Part shown: positions 9,541-18,031 of the stretch, in pieces | Position numbering within the stretch: the stretch's first letter is position 1 | Layout of the letters: every line of letters starts with the position of its first letter | IMG/VR virus record: IMGVR_UViG_3300025687_000162 | Location: 1-34,408 of that record | DNA: 34,408 nucleotides | DNA from: a virus | Reading direction: 5' to 3' (one strand) | Translations under genes and position numbers: made by a program | The notes under the pieces: model-generated | The model's database searches: none | What the model was told of the DNA's origin: nothing | What the model saw: the letters and a program-made list of their open reading frames with translations, nothing else

Positions 9541-10584
9541 TTACCTTTTTAAGTTTTGAATAGCAGCCATATCAATAACTGCTGTTGTTACACTAGCAGA
9601 TACTGCATAGCTACGAACACTGTAAGCAATCATATCTACAGAAGAAATAGATGTTGTAATGGTAGGAACTGTTCCGTTTATAAATTTAAAATCATTAGCA
9701 AATGAAAGTGTTTTACCACCTGATGTTGCATCTTGAATTACATAAATCACACCTTGTTGTCCAACATTAATATTATCTGGTTGACGTAGTGTACTATTTG
9801 CACTTATTTGAAATACAAAATTATTACCTGCGTCCATATTAAGTGCAAAAATACTTGTGTCAGACACAGCAACAGTAACTAATGGTGAGTATGCAGAACC
9901 TGCACTAACTTTTATTTCACCATTAAATTCTGTTAAAGATGTAAAGATATTTGTAGAACCATATGTATTTGTATATGGAGAACTTACATTAGCATAACGA
10001 ATATCAGTTGTTGACAATGCCATAAGTTTAGGATTAACATCTGTTGCATTAGTTATTGTAGCAGCAGCAGATACTTCAATTTCACCAATACTTGTAAGTA
10101 CATTACGACTTGTTGTGTCACCAAAACCTAAACCAGTTGCATCTAGTCCACGTACATTAGTACCATCTGTTACAATAATAAATGTACCTGTACCAGTTGT
10201 ACTAGTATTAACAGTAAATCCTGTTGCGGTTGCTCCTGTATTAATAATACGAAGAGTACCAGTGCTGGATGTCTGTGTTACTTTATTATAAACAACATAT
10301 GATTTAGATTGTGCAGGAAGAACAATATTAGCAGCAGATGCACTAACAACATAGCCTTGTAATTCAAGAGCCATAGAACGTGCTTCATCTGCAGCACCAT
10401 TATTTGTAGTAAGTACAGTATCATTAACAAGTTGAGAGCCAGATGTTCCAATAGTTGTATATGCACCAACGGCATCATCAAGTAAATCAATGACGTTTTG
10501 ATTTAGAATATCTCCCCAAGAGTTTGGATTTTCACCATCACCTTGTTTTTCAATTCTTATTCTAGTTGTATATGTAGATGCCAT
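9541..10584 (-). CDS. Tail-fibre-like structural protein (347 aa)
   Basis: The N-terminus (MASTYTTRIRIEKQGDGENP then NSWGDILNQNVIDLLDDAV) is a signature I recall from many marine phage tail-fibre or appendage proteins. The rest is beta-rich and Ser/Thr/Ala-dominated, with GLDATGLGFG and a Gly-rich GGKTLSFANDFKF near residue 290. The hydrophobic end DMIAYSVRSYAV...VIDMAAIQNLKR is typical of fibre C-terminal strands. The start ATG 10584 has an AGGAAGAG ribosome-binding site 6-12 bases upstream. Its base composition matches the AT-rich phage core, unlike the adhesin genes to its right, so it is probably not part of the exchanged cassette. It probably forms a fixed appendage on the tail. Confidence 0.8.
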   Translation of the reverse strand: MASTYTTRIRIEKQGDGENPNSWGDILNQNVIDLLDDAVGAYTTIGTSGSQLVNDTVLTTNNGAADEARSMALELQGYVVSASAANIVLPAQSKSYVVYNKVTQTSSTGTLRIINTGATATGFTVNTSTTGTGTFIIVTDGTNVRGLDATGLGFGDTTSRNVLTSIGEIEVSAAATITNATDVNPKLMALSTTDIRYANVSSPYTNTYGSTNIFTSLTEFNGEIKVSAGSAYSPLVTVAVSDTSIFALNMDAGNNFVFQISANSTLRQPDNINVGQQGVIYVIQDATSGGKTLSFANDFKFINGTVPTITTSISSVDMIAYSVRSYAVSASVTTAVIDMAAIQNLKR

Positions 10585-10623
10585 GCTTCTCTTCCTATAA
10601 TTACAAGTTCTTTATATTATATA

Positions 10624-10854
10624 CTACTTTATTCGGTCAGACAATATTTTATCAAGTTTGTCTTCTACTCTATGCAATGCTTCCATAACACGATTCATGT
10701 CATCACGAAGTTCCATTTTTGTTGCATAGTCTTCACGTGTTCTATTAAGCAGAATCTCAAGACGTTTAAGTTCTGTTGACATAGCATTTACCCACCAGCC
10801 ACCGCCAATAATAACAATCCCAATTAATATATCAATTAATTCTGCCATTTCCAT
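10624..10854 (-). CDS. Small membrane protein with coiled coil (76 aa)
   Basis: One N-terminal membrane segment (LIDILIGIVIIGGGWWVNAM, residues 5-24) is followed by a charged coiled coil to the end (STELKRLEILLNRT...DDMNRVMEALHRVEDKLDKI). The start ATG 10854 has GAAGGA eight bases upstream, which beats the internal ATG at 10848. Single-pass proteins of this size with a cytoplasmic or periplasmic coil in phage tail modules may be holin-like, or anchor or exclusion factors. No lysin gene is visible next to it, so lysis is only a guess. Its AT-rich composition marks it as outside the GC-rich adhesin cassette. Confidence 0.8.
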   Translation of the reverse strand: MEMAELIDILIGIVIIGGGWWVNAMSTELKRLEILLNRTREDYATKMELRDDMNRVMEALHRVEDKLDKILSDRIK

Positions 10855-10856
10855 TG

Positions 10857-11396
10857 TTAGATTCCTTCAGGCCAATTAGATATTGGTGCATTGCCAGTTA
10901 AAACACCATTAACCATAGGCGCATCGAACAGAGCCATAAACGCAGTATGGTTAGCCGCCGCATCTATCGCCGCTTCAATCGTGTTTGAGGCAGTCCTCAC
11001 GCTTGCTCTATAATCAAGTGTCGCTTGGTCAACAGAATAGTCAGCAACTTCACTAGCTTTGATTACCATCCAATCGGTAGGAGCAAGCAATCCACCAGCC
11101 TGTTGCTTGATGGTAGCTTTCCACTGTGACTTTAGCCCCAGCGTGACAACCTGAACGCCATTTTCCATAATAGGATTACCATCTTCATCAACAGCATTGA
11201 CATCATCCAATGCCTTTGGCGTGTTGGCATCCCAATAAAATCTATTGTCGAATAATGCTGGTGGGTCAACCCATACCAACCCAGCCGCAACTTTCTCAGC
11301 GTCAGACCATCTGCCCCAGCTAGTAGGGTGCTGGATGCCGTCAGCGTTCTTCCACGCCCGACCTTCTCTGATTCTTTTACCTTGATATGTCCACAT
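10857..11396 (-). CDS. Tail-fibre assembly / adhesin accessory protein candidate (179 aa)
   Basis: The N-terminal half is Trp-rich (MWTYQGKRIREGRAWKNADG, GRWSDAEKVAAGLVWVDPP). The C-terminal half contains LLAPTDWMVIKASEVADYSV, YRASVRTASNTIEAAIDAAA and a final NAPISNWPEGI. The LAPTDW...YR..VR arrangement is what I know from phage tail-fibre assembly chaperones and related accessory proteins encoded right after adhesins. Its stop and the ribosome-binding site are tightly packed: the adhesin stop TAG at 11408-11406 is part of TAGGAG, which precedes ATG 11396. It shares the GC-rich base use of the adhesin, so the two probably travel together. It is likely needed for folding or mounting the adhesin. 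Confidence 0.8.
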   Translation of the reverse strand: MWTYQGKRIREGRAWKNADGIQHPTSWGRWSDAEKVAAGLVWVDPPALFDNRFYWDANTPKALDDVNAVDEDGNPIMENGVQVVTLGLKSQWKATIKQQAGGLLAPTDWMVIKASEVADYSVDQATLDYRASVRTASNTIEAAIDAAANHTAFMALFDAPMVNGVLTGNAPISNWPEGI

Positions 11397-11405
11397 AATT
11401 AACTC

Positions 11406-14400
11406 CTATCGGGCATTTGCATATTTGAATGGTTGTTCGGCTAGAGCTAGATATATATAGCTACTGCCACTGGCATTAGTTGATGTAGCATTGAGGCGCA
11501 ACTTGAAACCATTACTATAATAATCAGCGACATTGGCTAAAGTAGCCTCTGCGTTACTGCTTTCTGCAAGTAAATACAAATCCAAATCATTATATGGGTT
11601 TCTAGTAGAATCTTGAATGACCCAACTACCAGTAGTATTTGTCCGTTTAATCATAACAAAAGCTGGCCTAAATCCTGTATAAACAAACGTGCCATCTGCC
11701 AAACCATTGCCAATGTATTTGTCCACCTTGCACATCCCTTCGGCGTTTGCAAAACAGTACCCGATAATGTCCTGACCAGAAGCATTGACATAGTTGTAAG
11801 AACCAAGAGTAAATACAGATGATGTTGGTTCTGTGTTATTCCAAAGAAGTGAAGTTGACGACCAAGCCGCAGTCGAATTCAATCTCAAATAGCCCAAATG
11901 ACCAGAGCCGTTATTAGCATCCTGAGCCAGCGTAGACCATTCAGTTCCACCAGCATCCATATTTTTGGTAATAATTAATCGGGGCTGGCTCGACAAACCG
12001 TGTCCAACCGTAGCCCCAGCCGTACCATTGCCAGTCCATTTTACAACACTGAACCACTTATCGCCCTGACTTGTTTCATCCACACTCACTGTGCTGATAA
12101 TACTGCCATCAGTGTTAGATACGCCAGAGCCGCCAGCTTTCCAAGACCACCCTACAACAGGCTCACCGCTTTTATTGACATCATAACCATTACCGTCACC
12201 AACAGAAAAACCATCGCTGTCAAAAGACATAATAATGTTGGCTGTTCCTTCAGCATTTGTAGTGTTTGATTGTAAGTATTTAGTGCCGCCACGAATAGCA
12301 TCAGCCCAGTTAAAGCCTGAGTTTGCTGACCTTGATTTTGCAACAACAAGTGACGGCTGGAAGCCCACGCCAGTAATTTGACGGTTATTCGTGTTATCAC
12401 CAGTCCACAGAACCGTATTGAAATAATCTTCTGGCGTTTCATCGTTCAGCGTGTTTATCGCACCGCTTGGCAGATTGGCAGAGTTCCACGCCTTGCCGTT
12501 AGCACCTTGCGACTGTGAGAATACACCTGTACCACTTTCATCAGAAATGCCATTAGGGGCTTTAAGACCAGCAAAGCTATCATCCTGACCAGCATTAAAA
12601 ATAACGCCTTTAGAGTTATGCCCAGCCACAAAGAAACCATAAGGGTCTGTCGTATTTGGAAGGCTCTGAGCAGAACCCTGTGCTGTACCGTTGTTATAGA
12701 ACTGCACAGTCTGTGCGTCCATGTCTAGCAATACACCAACAATGTCACCAGCCGTATCGAAGTCATCCAGACCAGTAACAGTGGATGAAGAACTATTGTT
12801 TCTTATTGTGCCATTAGATAAATAAGCTACACATTCATGACCAGATATAATGCCAAAGTTAGCGTCATCGTAATAACCAGATGATATGGCGGCATTAAGG
12901 CCAGTAGGACACCAAACTCCAATATAATGACCATTAGCACCAGTAACAGTATTGTAACCTTCAAAATACCATTTTCCAGAATTGGGCGGCACAAGCATTG
13001 TTGACCTAGCAATTATAGAGCCAGAGCCAGTAGTATTGCTAACCTTTAGATTACCTTCAGATAAGTACAAAGCAAAATCATTAGGGTTCATCGTAGCAAA
13101 ATTATTAGTACCATCAGGCACAACATCGTTGAAATCTAGGTTGTTTGGTTGCCAGTCATTGCCCTGCCCAGACGTATCCTTCCAGAAGGCCGCATTGCGT
13201 GTGTCTGCAAAGGCCATATAGATATATGTGCCGCCAGAAGCATTGCCTAACGCACTACCGCCTTGAAAAGTAAAACCATCATCGTCAAAGTCTACACCAA
13301 CACTTGAAGCATCGCCTTCTACGTTTGCAAGGTCAGCAACAAAATATTTGGTAATAGGGTTACTTGTGTCTCTAGTATTATCCCATATTCCCCAGTTGGC
13401 AGTTGTGTCAGTGCGCTTCGCCAACAGAAAGGCTGGCTTAAATCCCAGACCAGTGATGCTATTTCCAGCCGCCCCAGTTCCACTGTATGTACCAATCTTT
13501 GAGTAGCCAGTTTTTTCAGCGAAACAATACGCCACCAGATTGTTGCCAGAACCGTTTGTCTGTGCGTCACTGCCAACACTAAATACTGATGATGTAGGTG
13601 TTGTGCTATTCCATATATTAGCATTTGTATTAGGTGCATTAGTCGCATCAAGGTAAAGAAATTGTGTGCCACTTAAAGCATTAGTCCAAACTACCCAATG
13701 GTTTCCAGCCACAGAGCGTTGCTTTACTATTACGGCATCAGGTGTCTGCCCAAGGCCATGTCCAATCGTAGCGTTAGCCCCCGTCCCCGTAAATGTAGCT
13801 ATGGAAAAGCCGTAATCAGTATTAGCCTTGACCGTACTGGTGATTGACCCATCAGTGTTGCTTGCTGGTGAACCAGAGCCAGCGTCCCAGCACCAAGCGA
13901 CATACTTTTCGTTAATGTCATTTACTTCACCACCAACACCTAAACTAAATCCATTACTATTAAAGCTGGTTAACCCAAAAGCCCCTCTGTTAAACTCAGC
14001 ATCAGTATTGTTTGCAAATAATTGTAATCCTGCGCCTCTAACTGTGTCATTCAAATTGTGAACTTCAGCTACATCTCTGTTTTTAATCCAAACTAAGTCA
14101 GGTGAAAACCCACATCCGTTGATAGAATGACCAGCCACATCATTGCCAGTGTAAGTAACGGTATTAAACCCACTAGCCTCAGTCGTGTCGCCAAACTGCA
14201 ATCTAAAACCATTCGTGCCAAACGTTAGGTTAGCCGTGTCCTTTGGTATCCAGATGCCAGACTTTAGCTCACCAAAGCTGGTAGGGTCTAGGGCTTGTCC
14301 GTCAATAAAGTTGACTTCTGCCATATAACCGTCATAGTAGCGAGTGTAATCTGGGAATTTACCAATATTATGTTCAACGGTATAGTTGATGTCGGTATCT

Positions 14401-14891
14401 GTATTTTGTGGTGGATATTGCGCTGTTGAAAAGCTAGTAACTTGCTCACCATTAACATACAGTTTTGCTCTATCAGATGCAGTCGCTTGGGTTGTATCGA
14501 CTGACCAAACAATATGATACCATCCAGCCATATCTCTAAATACTTGAGATGTTGCTAAATAATAAGACGCATTAGAAGGCGTTGAAGAAAGCTGCGCACG
14601 AATAGTATCGTTGTCGCCAGCATTTAGAAACATAAGGACATTATACAATCCAGCACTAGAATCTTGAGCCGCAAAAAGAGTAGGTATATTTCCAACAACA
14701 TTTGCATTTAAATTCCCACGCTTAACCCAACCACTCCAAGTCCAAGTCCTGCGATTGCCAGCCGTTGTTGGTGTGCGGCTTAGATATGCGCTGTCGTTAT
14801 CGTTGAATCGTAATGACTGTTCGATGGGGAAGTCGTAGAACCCAGCCGCACCAGTTGAAGCCATAAAAAACGGGTTATTAGTTAAAGACAT
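11406..14891 (-). CDS. Giant multidomain adhesin: LamG-like, SPRY-like and six repeat domains (1161 aa)
   Basis: Residues 1-44 form an N-terminal attachment segment (MSLTNNPFFMASTGAAGFYD). Residues 45-210 look like a concanavalin-A/LamG fold (TWTWSGWVKRG, WYHIVWSVDTTQATASDRAK, LYVNGEQV). Residues 243-565 hold three beta domains A, B and C, each marked by a G-[FL]-x-[PQ]-x-[LAP]-x-[VIL]-x-K strand. Residues 620-770 look SPRY-like (KWYFEGYNTVTGANGHYIGV, VGVLLDMDAQTVQFYNNGTA). Residues 822-1152 repeat the three domains as A', B' and C'. These are carbohydrate- or protein-binding folds, so a receptor-binding role at the tail tip is likely. The start ATG 14891 has CGGAGAAA upstream. The region is clearly richer in GC than the phage core, pointing to acquisition or exchange. 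Confidence 0.88.
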   Translation of the reverse strand: MSLTNNPFFMASTGAAGFYDFPIEQSLRFNDNDSAYLSRTPTTAGNRRTWTWSGWVKRGNLNANVVGNIPTLFAAQDSSAGLYNVLMFLNAGDNDTIRAQLSSTPSNASYYLATSQVFRDMAGWYHIVWSVDTTQATASDRAKLYVNGEQVTSFSTAQYPPQNTDTDINYTVEHNIGKFPDYTRYYDGYMAEVNFIDGQALDPTSFGELKSGIWIPKDTANLTFGTNGFRLQFGDTTEASGFNTVTYTGNDVAGHSINGCGFSPDLVWIKNRDVAEVHNLNDTVRGAGLQLFANNTDAEFNRGAFGLTSFNSNGFSLGVGGEVNDINEKYVAWCWDAGSGSPASNTDGSITSTVKANTDYGFSIATFTGTGANATIGHGLGQTPDAVIVKQRSVAGNHWVVWTNALSGTQFLYLDATNAPNTNANIWNSTTPTSSVFSVGSDAQTNGSGNNLVAYCFAEKTGYSKIGTYSGTGAAGNSITGLGFKPAFLLAKRTDTTANWGIWDNTRDTSNPITKYFVADLANVEGDASSVGVDFDDDGFTFQGGSALGNASGGTYIYMAFADTRNAAFWKDTSGQGNDWQPNNLDFNDVVPDGTNNFATMNPNDFALYLSEGNLKVSNTTGSGSIIARSTMLVPPNSGKWYFEGYNTVTGANGHYIGVWCPTGLNAAISSGYYDDANFGIISGHECVAYLSNGTIRNNSSSSTVTGLDDFDTAGDIVGVLLDMDAQTVQFYNNGTAQGSAQSLPNTTDPYGFFVAGHNSKGVIFNAGQDDSFAGLKAPNGISDESGTGVFSQSQGANGKAWNSANLPSGAINTLNDETPEDYFNTVLWTGDNTNNRQITGVGFQPSLVVAKSRSANSGFNWADAIRGGTKYLQSNTTNAEGTANIIMSFDSDGFSVGDGNGYDVNKSGEPVVGWSWKAGGSGVSNTDGSIISTVSVDETSQGDKWFSVVKWTGNGTAGATVGHGLSSQPRLIITKNMDAGGTEWSTLAQDANNGSGHLGYLRLNSTAAWSSTSLLWNNTEPTSSVFTLGSYNYVNASGQDIIGYCFANAEGMCKVDKYIGNGLADGTFVYTGFRPAFVMIKRTNTTGSWVIQDSTRNPYNDLDLYLLAESSNAEATLANVADYYSNGFKLRLNATSTNASGSSYIYLALAEQPFKYANAR

Positions 14892-14906
14892 ATTATTATT
14901 TCTCCG

Positions 14907-17753
14907 TTATGCAAATGCAAGTTGTGGCGTACCCAGTAAAATACGTCCTGATGCTATTACGATGTACGGAACTACATCCGTCCCACTAGCAGAGAGTGTA
15001 ATACCAGCCCCACCAGCAGTCTCGTAATCTGTTCCAAGAGATACTGTGTAGCCACCTGTTTGAATGAATGTAATAAAGCCTGACTGACCAACCTGTTCTG
15101 TTGTAGGATTGTCTAGTGTAACATTGCCTGTCATAGTTAATACAAAGTTCTGGTTTGCACCGAAGTCTAAGGTTATATTACCTGATACACTAGCGGTTTG
15201 GGTTGTTGCAATGGCAGTGCCAGTGATAGTCACGCCTGTGGCTGTGGTTTCTAACTTCGGAACGTTGTTAAAGTTCAATTCAACTTTGCCATCCGATACA
15301 CACTGTATCATCGTTTCGCCAGTGTACTTTTGTAGCGCAATGTTATTGCCTCTAATTAGAAATGTGCCGTTAGCATACGTTTCATCAATATATGCGTTTG
15401 TACCATCGTGGTAAATTTGCAGTTTTCCAGAAGAAAAAGATGCCTTGTCGTTGTCGCCGAAGTTAAGGTCATCAGATGTTGTGCCGCCGTCAAAGGTGAT
15501 TGTGCCAGTGACATCCAGCCCACTAGAATTTATAAACGCCTTTTCAGATGCATCAACCCTAAAAGAAATTTTACTGTCAGCAACCGCATTATCCTCATCA
15601 GCCTCAATACGAAGCGAAGTGTTGTCTAACGTAATCTCGCCATTGTTACTAGTATCGCTATCATCAAAGCGTATGCGTGGGTTATTCGTTCCCAAGTCTA
15701 ACAACTGTGCCGTCACAGTACCAGTAACGTCAATACTACCAGTAAATGTTCCACCTGCAAGAGGCATATGATTACTAATGCTTGTAGCAAGTGTTGCAGA
15801 TACTGCAGCAAGTTCTGCATCTGTAGGTACACCTGATGTAGAAATAACTCTACTTGCATTAATATCAATACCTGTTCCTGCAGTATATACAAGAGCAGAA
15901 CTAAATTGTACAAAAGTAATATCTGTAGTGCCAAAGGTAATCTCACCAATGTTATTACATACATAGGCTTCACCTGCACCTTCAGTTCCTTCTTGTACAT
16001 AAAAATAAGAACCGCCATCAAGACCATCATTAGTTGCAGGTGCATAACTATCAGCATCTGTTGCACGTGTAAGAACCCAGTTAGTAGAAACAGAACCTGT
16101 ATCAGTTACTGTATATACACCGTTTTGTGTAGCATCTGTTTGGTTGTAAATAAGAACACGGTCAGATGTATTAAGAGTTACACCATCAATAACAAGAGCA
16201 GCCTGTGTACCTGCATTAGTAAGTGTTGCGCCTACACCTGCTGTACCATTATTATAAGTAGCATTAAGATTACCTGCACTGTCAGGGCTTTCTACACGAA
16301 CTGGTGAATGAAAGTGAATAGCAGCAGCAGTAAGATTATCTACATATTGCTTTGTTGCTGCTTCAAGATTAGCAGAAGGATTACCGGGCAAAGTAATTGC
16401 ACCTGTCATAGTACCACCTGCAAGTGGCAAATGATTAGCAATAGATGTTGCTAATGTTGCACTTAGTGCAGTTACATTAGAATTAGTATTGTCAATAGAT
16501 GTTGCTAGTGTTGCGCTTAATGCAGTTATATTAGAATTAGTATTGTCAATAGATGTTGCCATTGTTGATGACACACCAGCAATTACATTATTAATAGAAG
16601 TAATTGTAGGACCAACAAAAGATGTAGCACTAACTGTACCACTTACTTGAACACCATATGGAAAATCCGCATCCTGTCCATCAGTAAGAGTAAGCATAGA
16701 AAATGAACCAGTATTGGTTAAACGTATATCATTACTTTGTACAAAAAGACTTCCAGTTCCGCTTTCAGTAATTAAAGAATTAGAACCATTATGCTGAATA
16801 GTTAAATCTTTATCTGTACCAAAATGTAAAGGAATATTATCTGCAAAAGTTGCGCTACCATTTACAATAAGATTATTACTTACATTAATAGTTGTTGCGC
16901 TTACTGTACCAAATTCTTGATTAGCAAATAAAGCAAGCGTACCAGAACCTGTAATACCTGTAGTCGTTACACCATTTTCTGTAAGATAAATACCTGTACC
17001 AGTATTAAGTGCAGTCATTGTACCTGCACCTGCAAGACCTGTAATATTAGAACCATCACCATAAAGGAATGTTGCACTTACAATACTAGTAGTAATATTC
17101 TTTGAAATAACAGGACCTGCTGCTGTAAATGTTCCTGAAATATTTAAATCATTTGAAATAGAAGTAGTACCATCAACATGCATTGTTCCTGCTACACTAA
17201 CATTTCCTGCTACATTCAATGCACCACTAACAGATACATTATTTTCTACATAAAGAGAAGAACCTGAAAGAGTTCCACCAACAAATGCAGCAGCACTAAT
17301 AGTTGTTGTAGCAGTTACATCTGTAATACGACCTTGTGCATCAACAGTAAAAGTAGATCCACCTGTATAAGTTCCTGCAGATACAGAAGTATTTTCTAAA
17401 GCAAATGTAGGATTACCTGCTGTACCATCAGCATTAGTAACACTAATACCAGTAGAACCTGTAAGTGTTCTTCCTACTACAGTACCTGCATTACCTACTG
17501 CTACACCAGTAATATTAGAAATATCTGTTATTGCATTAATTTGTTCAGCAGTTTTTGTAATGGCTGTACCATTTAATTGTAAAGTACCATTAATATTTAC
17601 TGCAGCATTAGAAATTTGTAAAGCAGAGTTAGTTCCATCACCATCTTGGATAGTTCTTACTGTGCCATCAATTCCTGAATTAGCTACACTTGTTTGTATT
17701 TGAAGCAAATCTTTATAAGTACTTGCAATTGTTTTACCAGTTAAACTTGCCAT
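14907..17753 (-). CDS. Long tail-fibre protein, mosaic (948 aa)
   Basis: The start chosen is ATG 17753, which shares its A with the upstream stop (TAATG) and gives MASLTGKTIASTYKDLLQI, a conserved fibre N-terminus. An upstream in-frame ATG at 17768 would add five residues and overlap the previous gene. The body is a Ser/Thr/Gly-rich beta fibre with NVSVSGALNVAGNVSVAGT repeats, an 18-residue tandem repeat (SIDNTNSN[IV]TALSATLAT), and an LPLAGGTMTGAITLPGNPSA...ATKQYVDN block common in phage fibres. From about residue 673, base composition changes and the protein becomes of the IRFDDSDTSNNGEITLD / LQIYHDGTNAYIDETY type. So the virion-attached half and the distal half appear to have different histories. 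Confidence 0.88.
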   Translation of the reverse strand: MASLTGKTIASTYKDLLQIQTSVANSGIDGTVRTIQDGDGTNSALQISNAAVNINGTLQLNGTAITKTAEQINAITDISNITGVAVGNAGTVVGRTLTGSTGISVTNADGTAGNPTFALENTSVSAGTYTGGSTFTVDAQGRITDVTATTTISAAAFVGGTLSGSSLYVENNVSVSGALNVAGNVSVAGTMHVDGTTSISNDLNISGTFTAAGPVISKNITTSIVSATFLYGDGSNITGLAGAGTMTALNTGTGIYLTENGVTTTGITGSGTLALFANQEFGTVSATTINVSNNLIVNGSATFADNIPLHFGTDKDLTIQHNGSNSLITESGTGSLFVQSNDIRLTNTGSFSMLTLTDGQDADFPYGVQVSGTVSATSFVGPTITSINNVIAGVSSTMATSIDNTNSNITALSATLATSIDNTNSNVTALSATLATSIANHLPLAGGTMTGAITLPGNPSANLEAATKQYVDNLTAAAIHFHSPVRVESPDSAGNLNATYNNGTAGVGATLTNAGTQAALVIDGVTLNTSDRVLIYNQTDATQNGVYTVTDTGSVSTNWVLTRATDADSYAPATNDGLDGGSYFYVQEGTEGAGEAYVCNNIGEITFGTTDITFVQFSSALVYTAGTGIDINASRVISTSGVPTDAELAAVSATLATSISNHMPLAGGTFTGSIDVTGTVTAQLLDLGTNNPRIRFDDSDTSNNGEITLDNTSLRIEADEDNAVADSKISFRVDASEKAFINSSGLDVTGTITFDGGTTSDDLNFGDNDKASFSSGKLQIYHDGTNAYIDETYANGTFLIRGNNIALQKYTGETMIQCVSDGKVELNFNNVPKLETTATGVTITGTAIATTQTASVSGNITLDFGANQNFVLTMTGNVTLDNPTTEQVGQSGFITFIQTGGYTVSLGTDYETAGGAGITLSASGTDVVPYIVIASGRILLGTPQLAFA
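16441..16548 (-). repeat. 54-bp tandem repeat in the fibre gene (two full copies plus partial)
   Basis: Units 16441-16494 and 16495-16548 differ at only a few bases. The unit begins again at 16549 (atagatgttgcc) before diverging. Each encodes 18 residues of the fibre (SIDNTNSN[IV]TALSATLAT, in reading order). Slippage here would lengthen or shorten the shaft by 18 residues. Confidence 0.85.
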
Positions 17754-18031
17754 TACACTAAATTCCAATATCCAGTTTCATTTTCCCATTCCGTGGTTGC
17801 ATTTTCCCACGTTACATTTCTATCACCATTATATTCAGGACGAGCATCTTTAATATAATACCGTTCATCTATACGTGGTGATCTATTCTGTGGATGATTT
17901 TTTAAATCAAACTGACCTTCAAAATCAGTTGGACAAACCATCATACCATAACTATTCTTTTTTAATTGGTTTAATTTATATCTAAAACCACATGTATCAC
18001 ATATACCAAAAACATTTTTTCTTCCTGCCAT
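17753..18031 (-). CDS. Small metal-knuckle-like phage protein (92 aa)
   Basis: The N-terminal half looks like a small zinc ribbon: C11-x-x-C14 (ICDTCGFRYKLNQLKK) and C33 (MMVCPTDFEGQFDLKNHPQN). The expected fourth cysteine is replaced by Asp36 (CPTD). The C-terminal half is polar and Trp/Asn-rich (NVTWENATTEWENETGYW). I recall proteins with this CG(F)xYKL...VC pattern next to neck and tail genes of marine and freshwater phages, where no function is known. Both ends are TAATG junctions (18031 and 17753). It sits between the second adaptor and the fibre, so a tail-assembly role is plausible. Confidence 0.82.
   Translation of the reverse strand: MAGRKNVFGICDTCGFRYKLNQLKKNSYGMMVCPTDFEGQFDLKNHPQNRSPRIDERYYIKDARPEYNGDRNVTWENATTEWENETGYWNLV

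Larger units (their letters stand above)
10857..15735. other. GC-rich host-recognition cassette with an edge inside the tail-fibre gene
   Basis: Hand counts of G+C per 60-base line give 33/60 (12121-12180) and 29/60 (13441-13500) inside. Outside they give 24/60 (8041-8100), 24/60 (17281-17340), 19/60 (16801-16860) and 15/60 (2521-2580). The change is also seen in codon choice: inside, minus-strand glycine and alanine codons ending in C (GGC, GCC) are common, while outside GGT, GCA and GCT dominate. The left edge is near the start of the 76-residue membrane protein. The right edge is near 15735, about residue 673 of the fibre. It spans the fibre C-terminal part, the adhesin and the accessory protein. 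Recombination is the natural explanation but is inferred. Confidence 0.65.

Noticed and set aside
11613-15771. Many plus-strand open frames of 60-110 codons opposite the adhesin and fibre genes
   Set aside because: They lie fully inside convincing minus-strand genes, have odd cysteine/serine/proline-rich composition, no ribosome-binding sites, and no operon context.
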